Notes: generated by a model from the letters alone, not told the origin. Counted from the stretch's first letter, positions 44,100 through 53,595 are shown. The stretch: 64,000 nt of DNA from Nitrososphaerota archaeon (GCA_013288545.1 JABDBR010000001.1:62001-126000), one strand, 5' to 3'. Made by a program: numbers and translations.

Positions 44100-44378
44100 A
44101 TGCAAATAGGCGGAACCAAAATTCTAGCTGGCGCAAAATACGTCTATCTTGTAGCATTCTTTGCATTGCTTTCTGGAATGTTTTATCCTGTAATCACTCA
44201 CAGCACATGGGATCCAGTAATTTCTGGAACGCTGATTCTCTTTGTTGGCCTTGCAGGAACTGTTTCTATATACAAAGCAACTACTGCTGAAAAACACAAA
44301 AAAGCCTATCTTATCATCGGCTTGGCTGTTACCTCACTTGCATTGTTCCTTGTATACGGTGCAATAGGAAGAATTTAG
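44100..44378 (+). CDS. Small three-helix membrane protein
   Basis: A 92-residue protein from ATG 44100. Three hydrophobic segments are at about 10-32, 38-57 and 70-90. A TATA-like TTTATTT at 44071-44077 lies 26 bases upstream, supporting this start and an independent leaderless transcript after the thermosome gene. No family is recognised. Confidence 0.7.
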   Translation: MQIGGTKILAGAKYVYLVAFFALLSGMFYPVITHSTWDPVISGTLILFVGLAGTVSIYKATTAEKHKKAYLIIGLAVTSLALFLVYGAIGRI

Positions 44379-44432
44379 ATTCCCAGATTTTTCAAAAATT
44401 TAATGTCCGTAGATTTTATGTTTTGAGTATAT

Positions 44433-45917
44433 CTAGATGTCAAAGTAAAGATAGAATTCATGTGGATGAGGTCTTATTGAAATCTCATGATCATCTGCCC
44501 TTTCTATCTCGATTATTTTATCAATAGTCTCATTTGAAAATATTGGCGCAAGGAATTTTCTGTCATTTTCCAACTCATCAAGTGCCTCTCCCAAAGTTGC
44601 AGGCAAGTCCTTGATTCCTTTTGCAACTCGTTGAGCTTTTGTCATCTTGTAAATATCCTCATAAACTGGGTCACCAGGATCCATCTTCTTTTTAATTCCG
44701 TCTAATCCTGCTGCCTGTACTGCTGCAAACACTAGATATGGATTTGATGATGGGTCAGGTGCTCTGAATTCAATTCTCTTAATCTTTGCATATTTTTCTC
44801 CCTTGAAATGAGATGGAATTCTAATTATTGCTGATCTGTTGCTTGGGCTCCATGCAATATACACTGGTGCTTCATAACCTGGAACTAGTCTGTGGTAAGA
44901 GTTTGTAGTTGGAGCAACAATTGCAGATAATGCTCTTGCATGATTCATGATTCCTCCACAATAGTATCTTGCAATTTGACTGATCTCTTCCTTGTCATCT
45001 TTGTCATAAAACATGTTCTTCTCACCTTTCCACAAGCTTACGTTTGTGTGCATTCCAGAACCTGCATCCATTGAAATCGGTTTTGGCATCATGGTTGCAA
45101 CTTTATCATATTTTTTAGCAATGTTTCTTATGACATACTTGTATGTCTGTGCTCCATCAGCAGAATTTGTCAGGTTGTCATATCGTATATCGATCTCACA
45201 TTGTCCTGCTGTAGCTACTTCATGGTGATGATTGTCACATAAAATTCCAAAATATTCGTTCAAACACTCGACACAATCGTTTCTAAATTCTGTTAACGTA
45301 TCAGCTGGTGTACTTGGGTAGTATCCTTTCTTTAATGCCATTGGATAGCCCTTGCCCTCTTGATTCCATGGTGCTTCCTTGGATTCTATTGAATACGACT
45401 GTCCCTTGTACGGAGTAAGTACATCCCATGTAATTTTATCAAATACGAAGAATTCTACCTCTGGACCCCAGTAACTATTGTCAAATCCTTGAGTTTTTAG
45501 ATATTTTTCTGCCTTTTGTGCAATACCTCTTGGGTCTGACTCTAATCTGCCCTTGTCTTTTCCCCAATAAACATCACAAATCAATCTGGCAGTCTTTGCA
45601 TTTCCCATCCAAGGAATTATTGCAAAAGTGGTAGGGTCTGGTTTTAGGATCATGTCAGAGTCTTCTATTGATGCAAATCCCACAATTGAGGAACCATCAA
45701 GTTTTGGCAGTCCATCTTGCATCTGTTGTGGAGTAAACAGATTTGCAGAAATTGTAGTGTGATGGAACCTTCCTCTAAGGCCAGTAAATTGTAAATCGAT
45801 AAATTTTATCTGATCATGCTTTATTTTTGAGAAAACATCTTCAGCAGAATAGGATACGGGTACTGGCTCTCCACCAATCACTTTATATGGCAATTTTGCA
45901 CCTTGATCATAACACAA
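44433..45917 (-). CDS. glnA: Glutamine synthetase, type I
   Basis: A 494-residue enzyme making glutamine from glutamate, ammonia and ATP. KFIDLQFTGLRGRFHHTT is the N-terminal beta-grasp; SYWGPEVEFFVF, AGQCEIDIRY, SGMHTNVSLWKGEKN, PGYEAPVYIAWSPSNRSAIIRIP and RIEFRAPDPSSNPYLVFAAVQAAGLDGI are catalytic and binding motifs. The first residue is uncertain: TTG 45917 gives the longest frame, with downstream TTG 45893 possible. It divides off divergently from the GINS gene. Confidence 0.95.
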   Translation of the reverse strand: MCYDQGAKLPYKVIGGEPVPVSYSAEDVFSKIKHDQIKFIDLQFTGLRGRFHHTTISANLFTPQQMQDGLPKLDGSSIVGFASIEDSDMILKPDPTTFAIIPWMGNAKTARLICDVYWGKDKGRLESDPRGIAQKAEKYLKTQGFDNSYWGPEVEFFVFDKITWDVLTPYKGQSYSIESKEAPWNQEGKGYPMALKKGYYPSTPADTLTEFRNDCVECLNEYFGILCDNHHHEVATAGQCEIDIRYDNLTNSADGAQTYKYVIRNIAKKYDKVATMMPKPISMDAGSGMHTNVSLWKGEKNMFYDKDDKEEISQIARYYCGGIMNHARALSAIVAPTTNSYHRLVPGYEAPVYIAWSPSNRSAIIRIPSHFKGEKYAKIKRIEFRAPDPSSNPYLVFAAVQAAGLDGIKKKMDPGDPVYEDIYKMTKAQRVAKGIKDLPATLGEALDELENDRKFLAPIFSNETIDKIIEIERADDHEISIRPHPHEFYLYFDI

Positions 45918-45952
45918 AGGGGTCTATGATTTAAGTATTGTTGGATATGGAA

Positions 45953-46510
45953 ATGTCAGAAACAAAAAAAATTGATGTAAATTCATTGTATGCTATTCTT
46001 CTTCGCGAAGTAGAAAACGATACGGTTCAAGAGGTAGACCCTAACTTGTATCATAACATTGCAGAATTTCTTGGCAACATAAAGAATCATGATTACGATG
46101 GAATAGAATCCAAGATTACTGAATCGCTAGTAAAAATGATAACAGAAATGACTTCAATTCTTTTGAAGATTAGAATTGAAAAGGTAACATCACTAGATGA
46201 GATTGATTATTCTAATCTACTTGATGAAGAGAGATTCATTTTGGATTCTGAAGATGAGCTGAGACAAAGAAAAGAAACCATTCTTTCTGCAACACTCAAT
46301 GGACGGCTAAAACTTTTAGAGACTGTGGGAGAAAACCACCGAGCCAGATCAATTGTGGTACGATTTCTCAAACCCATGGATCAGATAATGGGCACAGACC
46401 TGCAGTCATATGGGCCATTTGATGCAGAAGATGTTGCTACCCTGCCCTTTGAAAATGCACGGTCTCTGATTGGTAAGAAAATCGCAGTAAAAGTAAGCTG
46501 GGAAGACTAG
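45953..46510 (+). CDS. GINS complex subunit (Gins51-like)
   Basis: A 185-residue replication protein. The N-terminal helical domain (SLYAILLREVENDTVQEVDPNLYHNIAEFL) precedes a large helical segment. The C-terminal B-domain RARSIVVRFLKPMDQIMGTDLQSYGPFDAEDVATLPFENARSLIGKKIAVKV is distinctive of archaeal GINS. It assembles with MCM and a GAN/Cdc45-like protein. ATG 45953 is chosen 22 bases after a TATA-like GATTTAAG; earlier in-frame starts exist at 45938 and 45947. Confidence 0.88.
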   Translation: MSETKKIDVNSLYAILLREVENDTVQEVDPNLYHNIAEFLGNIKNHDYDGIESKITESLVKMITEMTSILLKIRIEKVTSLDEIDYSNLLDEERFILDSEDELRQRKETILSATLNGRLKLLETVGENHRARSIVVRFLKPMDQIMGTDLQSYGPFDAEDVATLPFENARSLIGKKIAVKVSWED

Positions 46511-46540
46511 AAATTAGACAGCCAATATCGTGAAAACTGT

Positions 46541-46813
46541 ATGCATAACGGAATAGATCTAGATGTCTACTTTGAAATCATACTGTATCCCGTTGCTGGA
46601 TTGTTTATCATAGAAATGATTTGTAGAACAGCCAAGATTGCAAACTGGGTAAAACTTTTGACTCAGGCCGTAATGTGTGTGGGATTTGGCATAGCATATC
46701 TTGCAATGCAAGTAGCTCACTGGTTCACAGCTGGTGTATTGCTTGCACTGGCAATAGCTCTGTTTTACCAGGCAAAACGCTCAAAACTTGATCCACAAAA
46801 AGCTCTGTACTAG
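46541..46813 (+). CDS. Small three-helix membrane protein
   Basis: A 90-residue protein with hydrophobic segments at about 10-27, 36-56 and 62-76 and a basic C-terminus (QAKRSKLDPQKALY). It follows the GINS gene by 30 bases and may share its transcript. The 3' end overlaps the convergent AN1 gene by four bases. Unknown function. Confidence 0.6.
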   Translation: MHNGIDLDVYFEIILYPVAGLFIIEMICRTAKIANWVKLLTQAVMCVGFGIAYLAMQVAHWFTAGVLLALAIALFYQAKRSKLDPQKALY

Positions 46814-47034
46814 CCGAACTTTCCAAAAATTCTCTTGATGAAACTCTGTCTGCCTATTCCCTTTGTTCTTTGAATCTTTTTTTCTCCAAATTTCTTTGCC
46901 CTTATTTGGAATAGCTTGACACATCTATGCGATTCAGGTAACCTGTGTTCTGCACAAAACTTGTCGTTACAGTAATTGCACTCAAAAGGCAAGTCTTGAG
47001 TCTCTCCACAATATGCGCAGTCAAATTGCTCCAT
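46810..47034 (-). CDS. AN1-type zinc-finger protein
   Basis: A 74-residue protein from ATG 47034, with TATA-like TAATTTAG 25 bases upstream, excluding the longer frame from 47076. FDCAYCGETQDLPFECNYCNDKFCAEHRLPESHRC is a complete AN1 finger (C-x2-C, C-x2-C, C-x4-H, H-x-C), followed by a basic tail (RAKKFGEKKIQRTKG). AN1 proteins are linked to ubiquitin-type and stress pathways in eukaryotes; the archaeal role is unknown. Confidence 0.88.
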   Translation of the reverse strand: MEQFDCAYCGETQDLPFECNYCNDKFCAEHRLPESHRCVKLFQIRAKKFGEKKIQRTKGIGRQSFIKRIFGKFG

Positions 47035-47142
47035 AATTGTAATCAACTGAGATCCTAAATTAGTGTTAGTGAGCAAAAATACTTTTCATTAATTAACAAA
47101 ACGTATTTACGCAAGACAGGGTGATGAAAAATAGTTTTCAGT

Positions 47143-47883
47143 ATGATAAAAGGTCAAGTAGCTGTAGTCACAGGCGCCAGTAGCGGAATAGGATATGCAA
47201 CTGCCATGGCAATAGCAAAAGCTGGTGCAAAGGTTGCAGTTGGTGCAAGAAGAGTTGACAAATTAGAACAACTTAAAAAAGACATTGAAAAAATTGGCGG
47301 AGAATGTATTACGATATCATGTGATGTAACAAAGCGCGGTGATTGTGAAAATTTGATCAATGCTACAATAAAAAAATGGAATAAAATCGATATGCTTGTA
47401 AATAATGCAGGACTTATGCCCTTGAGCTTTGTCAAGAACCTCAAAATAGACGAGTGGGAACAAATGATTGACGTAAACATCAAAGGTGTGATGTACTGTA
47501 CTGCAGCTGCAATTCCTCATATGATTCAACAAAAATCTGGCCACATCGTAAACATTTCATCAATTGCAGGCAGAGTGGTCTTTCCTGCAGGCAGTGTTTA
47601 TTGTGCAACCAAGTTTGCAGTATGGGCTTTTAGCGAAGGACTCAGACAGGAACTATCTGTCAGAAACAATATCCGAGTTACAACAATAGAACCTGGAATC
47701 GTAGACACAGAACTTACCAATACCATAACTGACGAATCTCTTGAAGCATTTGTGACACATTCAAAATCAATTCAATCTCTCAAGGCAGAAGATATTGCAA
47801 ATTCCATACTTTTTGCACTTGAATCTCCACCTCACATGAATGTAAACGAAATTACAATCAGACCAACTACACAAGAAAAATAA
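47143..47883 (+). CDS. Short-chain dehydrogenase/reductase
   Basis: A 246-residue Rossmann oxidoreductase. TGASSGIG binds the cofactor; NNAG, the catalytic Ser (NISSIAG), and YCATK (Tyr/Lys) are all present, and EPGIVDTEL follows. Arg residues after the first strand (VGARRVDKL) suggest NADPH. Substrate unknown. A FAD oxidoreductase follows after 16 bases. Confidence 0.93.
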   Translation: MIKGQVAVVTGASSGIGYATAMAIAKAGAKVAVGARRVDKLEQLKKDIEKIGGECITISCDVTKRGDCENLINATIKKWNKIDMLVNNAGLMPLSFVKNLKIDEWEQMIDVNIKGVMYCTAAAIPHMIQQKSGHIVNISSIAGRVVFPAGSVYCATKFAVWAFSEGLRQELSVRNNIRVTTIEPGIVDTELTNTITDESLEAFVTHSKSIQSLKAEDIANSILFALESPPHMNVNEITIRPTTQEK

Positions 47884-47899
47884 TGACAAATGCTCTGAC

Positions 47900-49042
47900 A
47901 TGAGACCAATAAACATTGTAATTTTGGGAGGAGGCTTTGGAGGCCTTGCCGCTGCAAATGAACTTCGGGAGAACCTAACACAAGATACACGAATTACAAT
48001 AATTGATAAAAAAGACTGGTTCATGATGGACCTAGTCAAACTCTGGATAATTAACGGAACAAGAGAGTTTGAACTTTCTAAAAGACCACTGGAAAATGTT
48101 ACCAAGAAAGGTATAGAGTTTGTAAATGAAGATGTTGTAAAAATAGATCCTGTAAACAGATCAGTTCGAACAAAGTATAGGCAATTTCATTATGATTATT
48201 TGATAATAGCACTAGGTGTAGAGCTTGCACCAGATCAAATTCCGGGCTTGAAGGAAAATGGTTTTATCCTTTATGACATCAATGATGTTCCAAAAATCAG
48301 AGATACGCTAAGGCAGATGAAATCAGGTAAAATTGTAATGGCAATCACTGGCCTTCCATACAAATGTCCGCCTGCACCATTTGAGGCTGCACTTTTAATC
48401 AGATCTGTCCTTGAAGAAACAGGAGCAAGTGATTCTGTACAAATAGATTTCTACAGCCCAACTCCGATCACGCTTCCAGCAGGAGGTCCACAAGTAAGTG
48501 AAGAAATATTTCAAATTCTAAAATCAAAGAAAATAGAATTTCTGGGAAATCATAAAACTATTGCAGTTGAACCAAATAAAATAAAATTTGAAAATGATGA
48601 GGCAAGCTTTGACATTTTAATTTCTGTTCCTCCTCACAAGGTTCCCTCAGTTGTAATAGAGTCTGGTTTTGCAGAAAATGGAAAGTTTGTGGTAGTCGAT
48701 AAAACTTGCAAGACAAAACATGATCGTGTATACGCAATAGGCGATGTAAACCAAATAATGGTAACAGACAAAATTACTGTACCAAAGGCAGGGATCTTTG
48801 CTGAGGCCGAGGGAGTAACTGTTGCAAGAAATATCATTTCTCAGATAAAAAATGAACTAGAAAACACAGTCTTTGATGGAAAAGGTGGATGTTTTCTTGA
48901 AACTGGCAAGGGAACTGCAGGATATCTTCAAGTTGACATGTTTGCAACTCCCGATCCTCTAACACAACTAAAATCTACATCAACAGAACATTTTGCAGAA
49001 AAAGAAAAATTTGAACAAGAAAGACTGAAAAAATGGCTCTAG
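47900..49042 (+). CDS. FAD-dependent oxidoreductase (sulfide:quinone reductase-like)
   Basis: A 380-residue flavoprotein. IVILGGGFGGLAAANELRE binds FAD; VYAIGDVNQIMV is the second FAD contact. IDKKDWFMMDLVKLWIINGTREFELSKRPLEN and GPQVSEEIFQILKSKKIEF resemble SQR/FCSD-type enzymes. The Cys in YKCPPAPFEAALL matches one SQR redox Cys position, but I cannot confirm the second, so sulfide is not proven as substrate. A short C-terminal helix may contact the membrane. Confidence 0.8.
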   Translation: MRPINIVILGGGFGGLAAANELRENLTQDTRITIIDKKDWFMMDLVKLWIINGTREFELSKRPLENVTKKGIEFVNEDVVKIDPVNRSVRTKYRQFHYDYLIIALGVELAPDQIPGLKENGFILYDINDVPKIRDTLRQMKSGKIVMAITGLPYKCPPAPFEAALLIRSVLEETGASDSVQIDFYSPTPITLPAGGPQVSEEIFQILKSKKIEFLGNHKTIAVEPNKIKFENDEASFDILISVPPHKVPSVVIESGFAENGKFVVVDKTCKTKHDRVYAIGDVNQIMVTDKITVPKAGIFAEAEGVTVARNIISQIKNELENTVFDGKGGCFLETGKGTAGYLQVDMFATPDPLTQLKSTSTEHFAEKEKFEQERLKKWL

Positions 49043-49116
49043 GTTACAACACACAAATTTCTTGACATCGATTTAATCCTACAATTTAATAATTTCAACA
49101 ATAGCCAGCACCTTGA

Positions 49117-49193
49117 GGGGCCGTAGTCTAGCTTGGTATGATACTAGCCTGGGGTGCTAGAGGTCGCCGGTTCAAGTCCGGCCGGCCCCACCA
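49117..49193 (+). tRNA. tRNA-Pro (anticodon GGG), CCA encoded
   Basis: Acceptor GGGGCCG/CGGCCCC, discriminator A and an encoded CCA (49191-49193). Anticodon arm CTAGC-CTGGGGT-GCTAG gives anticodon GGG; T-arm GCCGG/CCGGC with loop TTCAAGT. A TATA-like ATTTAATAA at 49084-49092 is correctly placed. No intron. Unlike the other two tRNAs here, the CCA is in the DNA. Confidence 0.95.
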
Positions 49194-49239
49194 TTGTACA
49201 AAAATAGTTGTGTGCACAAATAATCAAGATAAACAATAC

Positions 49240-49638
49240 ATGAAAATATCATATGTGATAAATCCAGATTTGAAACCAAAAGAGGTATCTGCACTCTTTG
49301 TTAGTTCAGGTATACGAAGGCCTGTCAAAAATATTGACAGAATCAAGCGCATGATTAAAAATGCAAATCTTACAATATGTGCAAAAGATGGAAAAACTCT
49401 AGTCGGAATACTTCGTGCTGTAACTGACTTTAGCTACTGTTGCTATGTATCCGATCTGGCTGTAGACAAAAAATACCAACATCTTGGAATTGGAAAAAAA
49501 CTACTCAAGACTGCACAAAAATCGCTTGGCAACGAAGTGATGATACTTTTGTTATCTGCACCCGAAGCAGATTCGTTTTACTCACATATTGGAATGGAAA
49601 ACATACAAAACGCCTGGAAAATTGCTCGAAAGAGGTAA
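49240..49638 (+). CDS. GNAT-family N-acetyltransferase
   Basis: A 132-residue acetyltransferase. CAKDGKTLVGILRAVTDFSYCCYVSDLAVDKKYQHLGIGKKLLKTAQKSLG contains motif A with the acetyl-CoA loop YQHLGIGKKL; LLSAPEADSFYSHIGME is the C-terminal motif B. The start at ATG 49240 avoids running through the tRNA-Pro gene. The acceptor substrate is unknown. Confidence 0.88.
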   Translation: MKISYVINPDLKPKEVSALFVSSGIRRPVKNIDRIKRMIKNANLTICAKDGKTLVGILRAVTDFSYCCYVSDLAVDKKYQHLGIGKKLLKTAQKSLGNEVMILLLSAPEADSFYSHIGMENIQNAWKIARKR

Positions 49639-49754
49639 TCGTCTCATGATGTATGCATTGTCTGCATAAGCAAATTTTGTCATAATTTCCAATCTACTTG
49701 CTAACGTCAAGTTGTCAAGCTTATTTTTTGTAGAATTGTGGTTGTAACCAGGCC

Positions 49755-50063
49755 ATGGGAAAGCGAAAATTCACTATTGACCTTGGCAACGAGAAAATTG
49801 AGGTAGAAGGACACATGCACAAGAATGTCGCAATCAAGTACCTCATGAAAAGACGAAGATCCCTGCTTATGACAAGGGACAAAGAAAAGGTAGAAAAACT
49901 CTTCACAGATGTGCCAAAGACAATCTCAATAGTGGGTAGCCACTTGATCAAATCTTACAAGATAAACTGGGAAAGAGAAGGAACAACAGAATTTGAGGGT
50001 TCTAGATTTGTCTTTACCTTGACTGAACTACCTGACAAATCAGTACATACCGTTGCAAATTAA
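49755..50063 (+). CDS. Basic protein of unknown function
   Basis: A 102-residue protein (MGKRKFTIDLGNEKIEVEGH, then a KYLMKRRRSLLMTRDKEKVEKL helix, IVGSHLIKSYKINWE and a beta end). Charge is strongly positive, and the N-terminal strand pattern recalls those of 6042-6518 and 34930-35325. A nucleic-acid association is conceivable. No family is recognised. Confidence 0.5.
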   Translation: MGKRKFTIDLGNEKIEVEGHMHKNVAIKYLMKRRRSLLMTRDKEKVEKLFTDVPKTISIVGSHLIKSYKINWEREGTTEFEGSRFVFTLTELPDKSVHTVAN

Positions 50064-50102
50064 TTTCCCATAAGTGCTTTTTTTGAAAGCAAACAAATTT
50101 TC

Positions 50103-51809
50103 TTACAATGTGGATTTTATACTTGAATTATAGCTTGGAAATCCCAGTACATCCTGGTATGCTTTTGGAATCATAAATTTTGATTGAAGCAAAAGATCAC
50201 TTGCAGCAGAGTCCAGAACATATGTGACTGCCCAGTCATCTTCACTTCTAATTGATCTACCAAACCCCTGTAGGAGTTTTGTCAATGTCTGTGACTTGTA
50301 CCATAACGGGAATTTTTTCATCTTGTCTTTTGTTCGCTTTTCACTTAGGTTTGGATATGGCACCTTTGCTATTATCTGAAACCTTGACAGGTCATCTTTT
50401 AGGTCAACTCCTTCCCACAATGATGATGATAGTAATACACCGTCCTCATCAAAAGAATGCTCTTGCAGTACCTCATCTTGGGTCATGCCGTTCTCATTTT
50501 TACTATGACATATCCTAATTCGTTGTCTATTTTTCTCAGATAGATTGTTTCTTATGTCAAAACATCGCTTCTCTGAAGAAGTAAGTATCAATCCTCTTTC
50601 GGTGCTATGTTGAGACAAGATCTCATCAATTTTGTTAATTACGGCAAGCTCATCATCTTTACTTGAAGAGTAGCTGAGTTTTTTTGTATTAAGAAAATTA
50701 ATTCTTCTCCTGTCTGGGGGAAACGGAGATCTTGGAGTATCCACAAATCCAACCTTAGATGGATCAAGGCCTGTATTTTCACAAAAACTATCTTTGTCTA
50801 TTGTCGCCGACATGAAAACTTGATTCTCAATATCAAAGAAGGTCTTGACATATTTTGAAATATCAAGTGGCTTGACCGAAACTGATCTGAAATTTCCTCG
50901 TTCGTCGTTGAATGGATCATTTACAACAAAATTATTTTTGTTTAAGAATATTTCTGCATGAGCGTTTGCCATTTTTTCATATCTTGATTCTAATTTTGCA
51001 AGTAAGGCATAGTCTGGGTTTAGAATAAATGCTCTACTGTCTAGTAATTCCTTTATCTGTTCTGAATATGATCTTGCCATGTCATCAAGCAATTTTGCTA
51101 CCATGTTCATCTCTGTCAGATCGTATGGTTTTTCATCAATGTGGCATTCAGAAAGATATGCGTTGTAAATATCGACACCAATGAATTGTATGATCTGATC
51201 TTCTACCTTATGTGCCTCATCAAAAATTGCAATTGGTTTTGAAACATATTCTGCATAGGCCTTTCTATTGAACTTCATCAGCTGAAAATATGCTGCATAG
51301 TTCCAGATTGAATGAGGCGAAGTTAGTGCACGATATTTTTGCTCATAGTAATAACATGAATCCTTGGTGTCATCATGGGGCTCTCCAAGTTTTGGCTTGA
51401 ACTGGCAGGACTCCTTGACTTTTTTGCCATTTTTCATTGTTGTCTCTTCACATAGGCCTTTTTCACAAGTGAGGCCTTTCTGCATTGCACTTTTTGTATC
51501 TGATTTGAGTATTGATTCTTGGTCCATCAATTTGAGACAGGCAAAATTTGACTTGCCTTTTACTGGCATGAGAAATTTCAAGTCCTTTGAATATTGGTCC
51601 TGCAATTGCTTGGAAGCAGTAACTATGAAAGAGCTACCAAAATATCTTGCAAGAGTTGCAGCAATAAGCGATTTTCCAACTCCGGTTGGTGCCGATAAAA
51701 TGATTGTCTTGTATCCTGATTTGATTTTTTCTTCTATTCCCTGTATGATCTCTTTTTGTATTTCTCTTGGTTTGAATCCCTCTGGAAAGTGCTCAAGAAT
51801 AGTAGTCAT
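50103..51809 (-). CDS. XPD/Rad3-like superfamily 2 DNA helicase
   Basis: A 568-residue helicase. Walker A is LSAPTGVGKSLIAATLA; motif II is IAIFDEAHKVED. Cys residues at FACLKL, TCEKGLC, ESCQF and SCYYYEQ are placed between motifs I and II like the [4Fe-4S] ligands of XPD/DinG. Later motifs include MSATID, GLILTSSEKRCF, WEGVDLKDDLSRFQIIAKVPYPN and QGFGRSIRSEDDWAVTYVLD. It should unwind DNA 5'-3' in repair. An essential Q-motif-like region is less clear. Confidence 0.93.
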   Translation of the reverse strand: MTTILEHFPEGFKPREIQKEIIQGIEEKIKSGYKTIILSAPTGVGKSLIAATLARYFGSSFIVTASKQLQDQYSKDLKFLMPVKGKSNFACLKLMDQESILKSDTKSAMQKGLTCEKGLCEETTMKNGKKVKESCQFKPKLGEPHDDTKDSCYYYEQKYRALTSPHSIWNYAAYFQLMKFNRKAYAEYVSKPIAIFDEAHKVEDQIIQFIGVDIYNAYLSECHIDEKPYDLTEMNMVAKLLDDMARSYSEQIKELLDSRAFILNPDYALLAKLESRYEKMANAHAEIFLNKNNFVVNDPFNDERGNFRSVSVKPLDISKYVKTFFDIENQVFMSATIDKDSFCENTGLDPSKVGFVDTPRSPFPPDRRRINFLNTKKLSYSSSKDDELAVINKIDEILSQHSTERGLILTSSEKRCFDIRNNLSEKNRQRIRICHSKNENGMTQDEVLQEHSFDEDGVLLSSSLWEGVDLKDDLSRFQIIAKVPYPNLSEKRTKDKMKKFPLWYKSQTLTKLLQGFGRSIRSEDDWAVTYVLDSAASDLLLQSKFMIPKAYQDVLGFPSYNSSIKSTL

Positions 51810-51949
51810 ATTGATTCAAGATAATTTATCATTCAAAAACTACCTACTTAATTCCTTGTTTTGATTTCTGATGCTTTCAAGGTAAGAACATATCATATTA
51901 TTTTTAATTAAAATTTTTTCAAGAAATTAATTATTGCAACCAGATACAA

Positions 51950-53503
51950 TTATTCGGTAGCTATTTTTATCAAATCAGCAATTTGTTTGCCTTTTCCTTG
52001 AGAGATTCCAGATATTCCTCCAGTCAAACTTTCAGTTGCAATACCCTTTTTCCCAAATACTTGCACGGCATTCAGTGAAGTATAACCTGCCATGCAAACA
52101 AGCAATGATTTGTGAGATCCTTCAAGAGCTTTGTTCAAATCTTCAGGAATTTGTTGTGCCATTAACAATCGTTCTGCGTCTCTTGCCTTTGGTACGATGA
52201 TCTTACTCTTGTCAATACCCAGAGTTTTCGCAAGCAATTCTATTCCTTCCTCACGTGGAGTATACTGTGTGTGAATCCAAATTACTTTGTCATAGTCACC
52301 TACGCTTGATACAGCTTCTTCCAAGGAAACCTGTGTTCGACTTTGCTTCTTTGCCATCGATTCCAGATTCTTTTTGTACTTTTGTATTCCATCAGCAACT
52401 ATTACAACAAACTTTCCGCCAACACCGCCAAAGTTTGCCATCTGCATCACTGCATATAGTGCAAGTGCACTGCTTTCTCCCATATCATGACCTTTGTCTA
52501 CAAAGAATTTTAGCAAACGCTTTGCCTGCTCAAAATCCACTTCATGCTGTCCAGCATATTGTTGGGGTTCGTAAAACTTGAGCCCTTCTGCCTTGCTTTT
52601 TGTTCTAATTCCTGCAACATCCTGGGCTGCAATAGGAAATACTACGTGTATTGCTTTCTTACCATATTTTTCAGACATGTATCTGCTCAATCCACCAGAT
52701 GTTCCACCTGTACCAAATGTGCAGACAATTCTAAAGTCTTCAAGAGAAAGTTCTTTTTCATGTAATTGTTGATCTATCTCTGCTGCAGTAACAGTTCTAT
52801 GAATCTCAATGTTTGATTCGTTATCATATTGTTCTGGGCAGTAGCAGTTGTAGATCTTTGCAAGAAGCTTTGCCAAGTTTATGATATCTTGTTTAGCTAA
52901 CAGTTCATGAGCCTCAGTTATTGCATTTTCAAAAATGGTTGGATCAAATCCAAGTTCAGATAATTGTGATTTAATGTTGGCAGCAGTTGCTTTTGCAGCC
53001 AAAACATTTGGACTGTCTTTCATTCCTGGAGCTGGGCATATGTCCATGTCAAGATTTATGATGCGAATTTTCTCATTTCGTAATTCCTCAAACACTCCAT
53101 CCTGCAGTTTTCTTGAGACTAGGGCAACTACATCTAGTCCAATTTTAGATAATTGTCCAAGTGCGATTCCAAAGTTACCTGAAGTAGCTTCGAATATTGT
53201 CTGTCCACTTTTCAGTTTGCCTGTAGCAATAGCATCATGGATTATGTTGACTGCAGGCCTTACCTTAATCGAGCCTGCAAGCAAGTTAGAATCAAACTTG
53301 CCAAAAATTTTCAGATCTTTATCATCTAAATTTATGTTAAATTCTTTTTTTGCACATTCCTTCAAATCTTGTGTGATATCAGTCAATGGTGTTGCATTAA
53401 CCACTTTGGTTCCATTTTTTTCTAGATGGGGAATCTTACTCCAGATCTCTCTTTCAAAACGCTCAAGTAAATTACTGTCAATTTTGGTTCCATTTTGTTC
53501 CAT
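51950..53503 (-). CDS. Cysteine synthase-like PLP enzyme fused to a rhodanese-like segment
   Basis: A 517-residue protein from ATG 53503; TATA-like ATTTTATC is 25 bases upstream, excluding the longer frame to 53599. The fold-type II PLP domain has the Lys in LLAGSIKVRPAVNII and the substrate loop EATSGNFGIALG; the Gly loop is CTFGTGGTSGG. The last 110 residues include SLLVCMAGYTSLNAVQVFGKKGIATESLTGGISG, matching the rhodanese CxxGxxS active-site loop and GG end. It may coordinate Cys/persulfide transfer, but the reaction is inferred. Confidence 0.75.
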   Translation of the reverse strand: MEQNGTKIDSNLLERFEREIWSKIPHLEKNGTKVVNATPLTDITQDLKECAKKEFNINLDDKDLKIFGKFDSNLLAGSIKVRPAVNIIHDAIATGKLKSGQTIFEATSGNFGIALGQLSKIGLDVVALVSRKLQDGVFEELRNEKIRIINLDMDICPAPGMKDSPNVLAAKATAANIKSQLSELGFDPTIFENAITEAHELLAKQDIINLAKLLAKIYNCYCPEQYDNESNIEIHRTVTAAEIDQQLHEKELSLEDFRIVCTFGTGGTSGGLSRYMSEKYGKKAIHVVFPIAAQDVAGIRTKSKAEGLKFYEPQQYAGQHEVDFEQAKRLLKFFVDKGHDMGESSALALYAVMQMANFGGVGGKFVVIVADGIQKYKKNLESMAKKQSRTQVSLEEAVSSVGDYDKVIWIHTQYTPREEGIELLAKTLGIDKSKIIVPKARDAERLLMAQQIPEDLNKALEGSHKSLLVCMAGYTSLNAVQVFGKKGIATESLTGGISGISQGKGKQIADLIKIATE

Positions 53504-53595
53504 TTTACCTTCAGAGCTTGATGGATAAAATGACCTTATAAAATATGCACTAACTTTCTTTAGGTGTTTTAGGGGCCCAAAGCAGGAAAATCTCC

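Noticed and set aside
43905-44378. Long frame that extends the small membrane protein gene upstream into the thermosome gene
   Set aside because: The upstream part is antiphase to the GGM-repeat region; a TATA box before ATG 44100 fits the shorter form.
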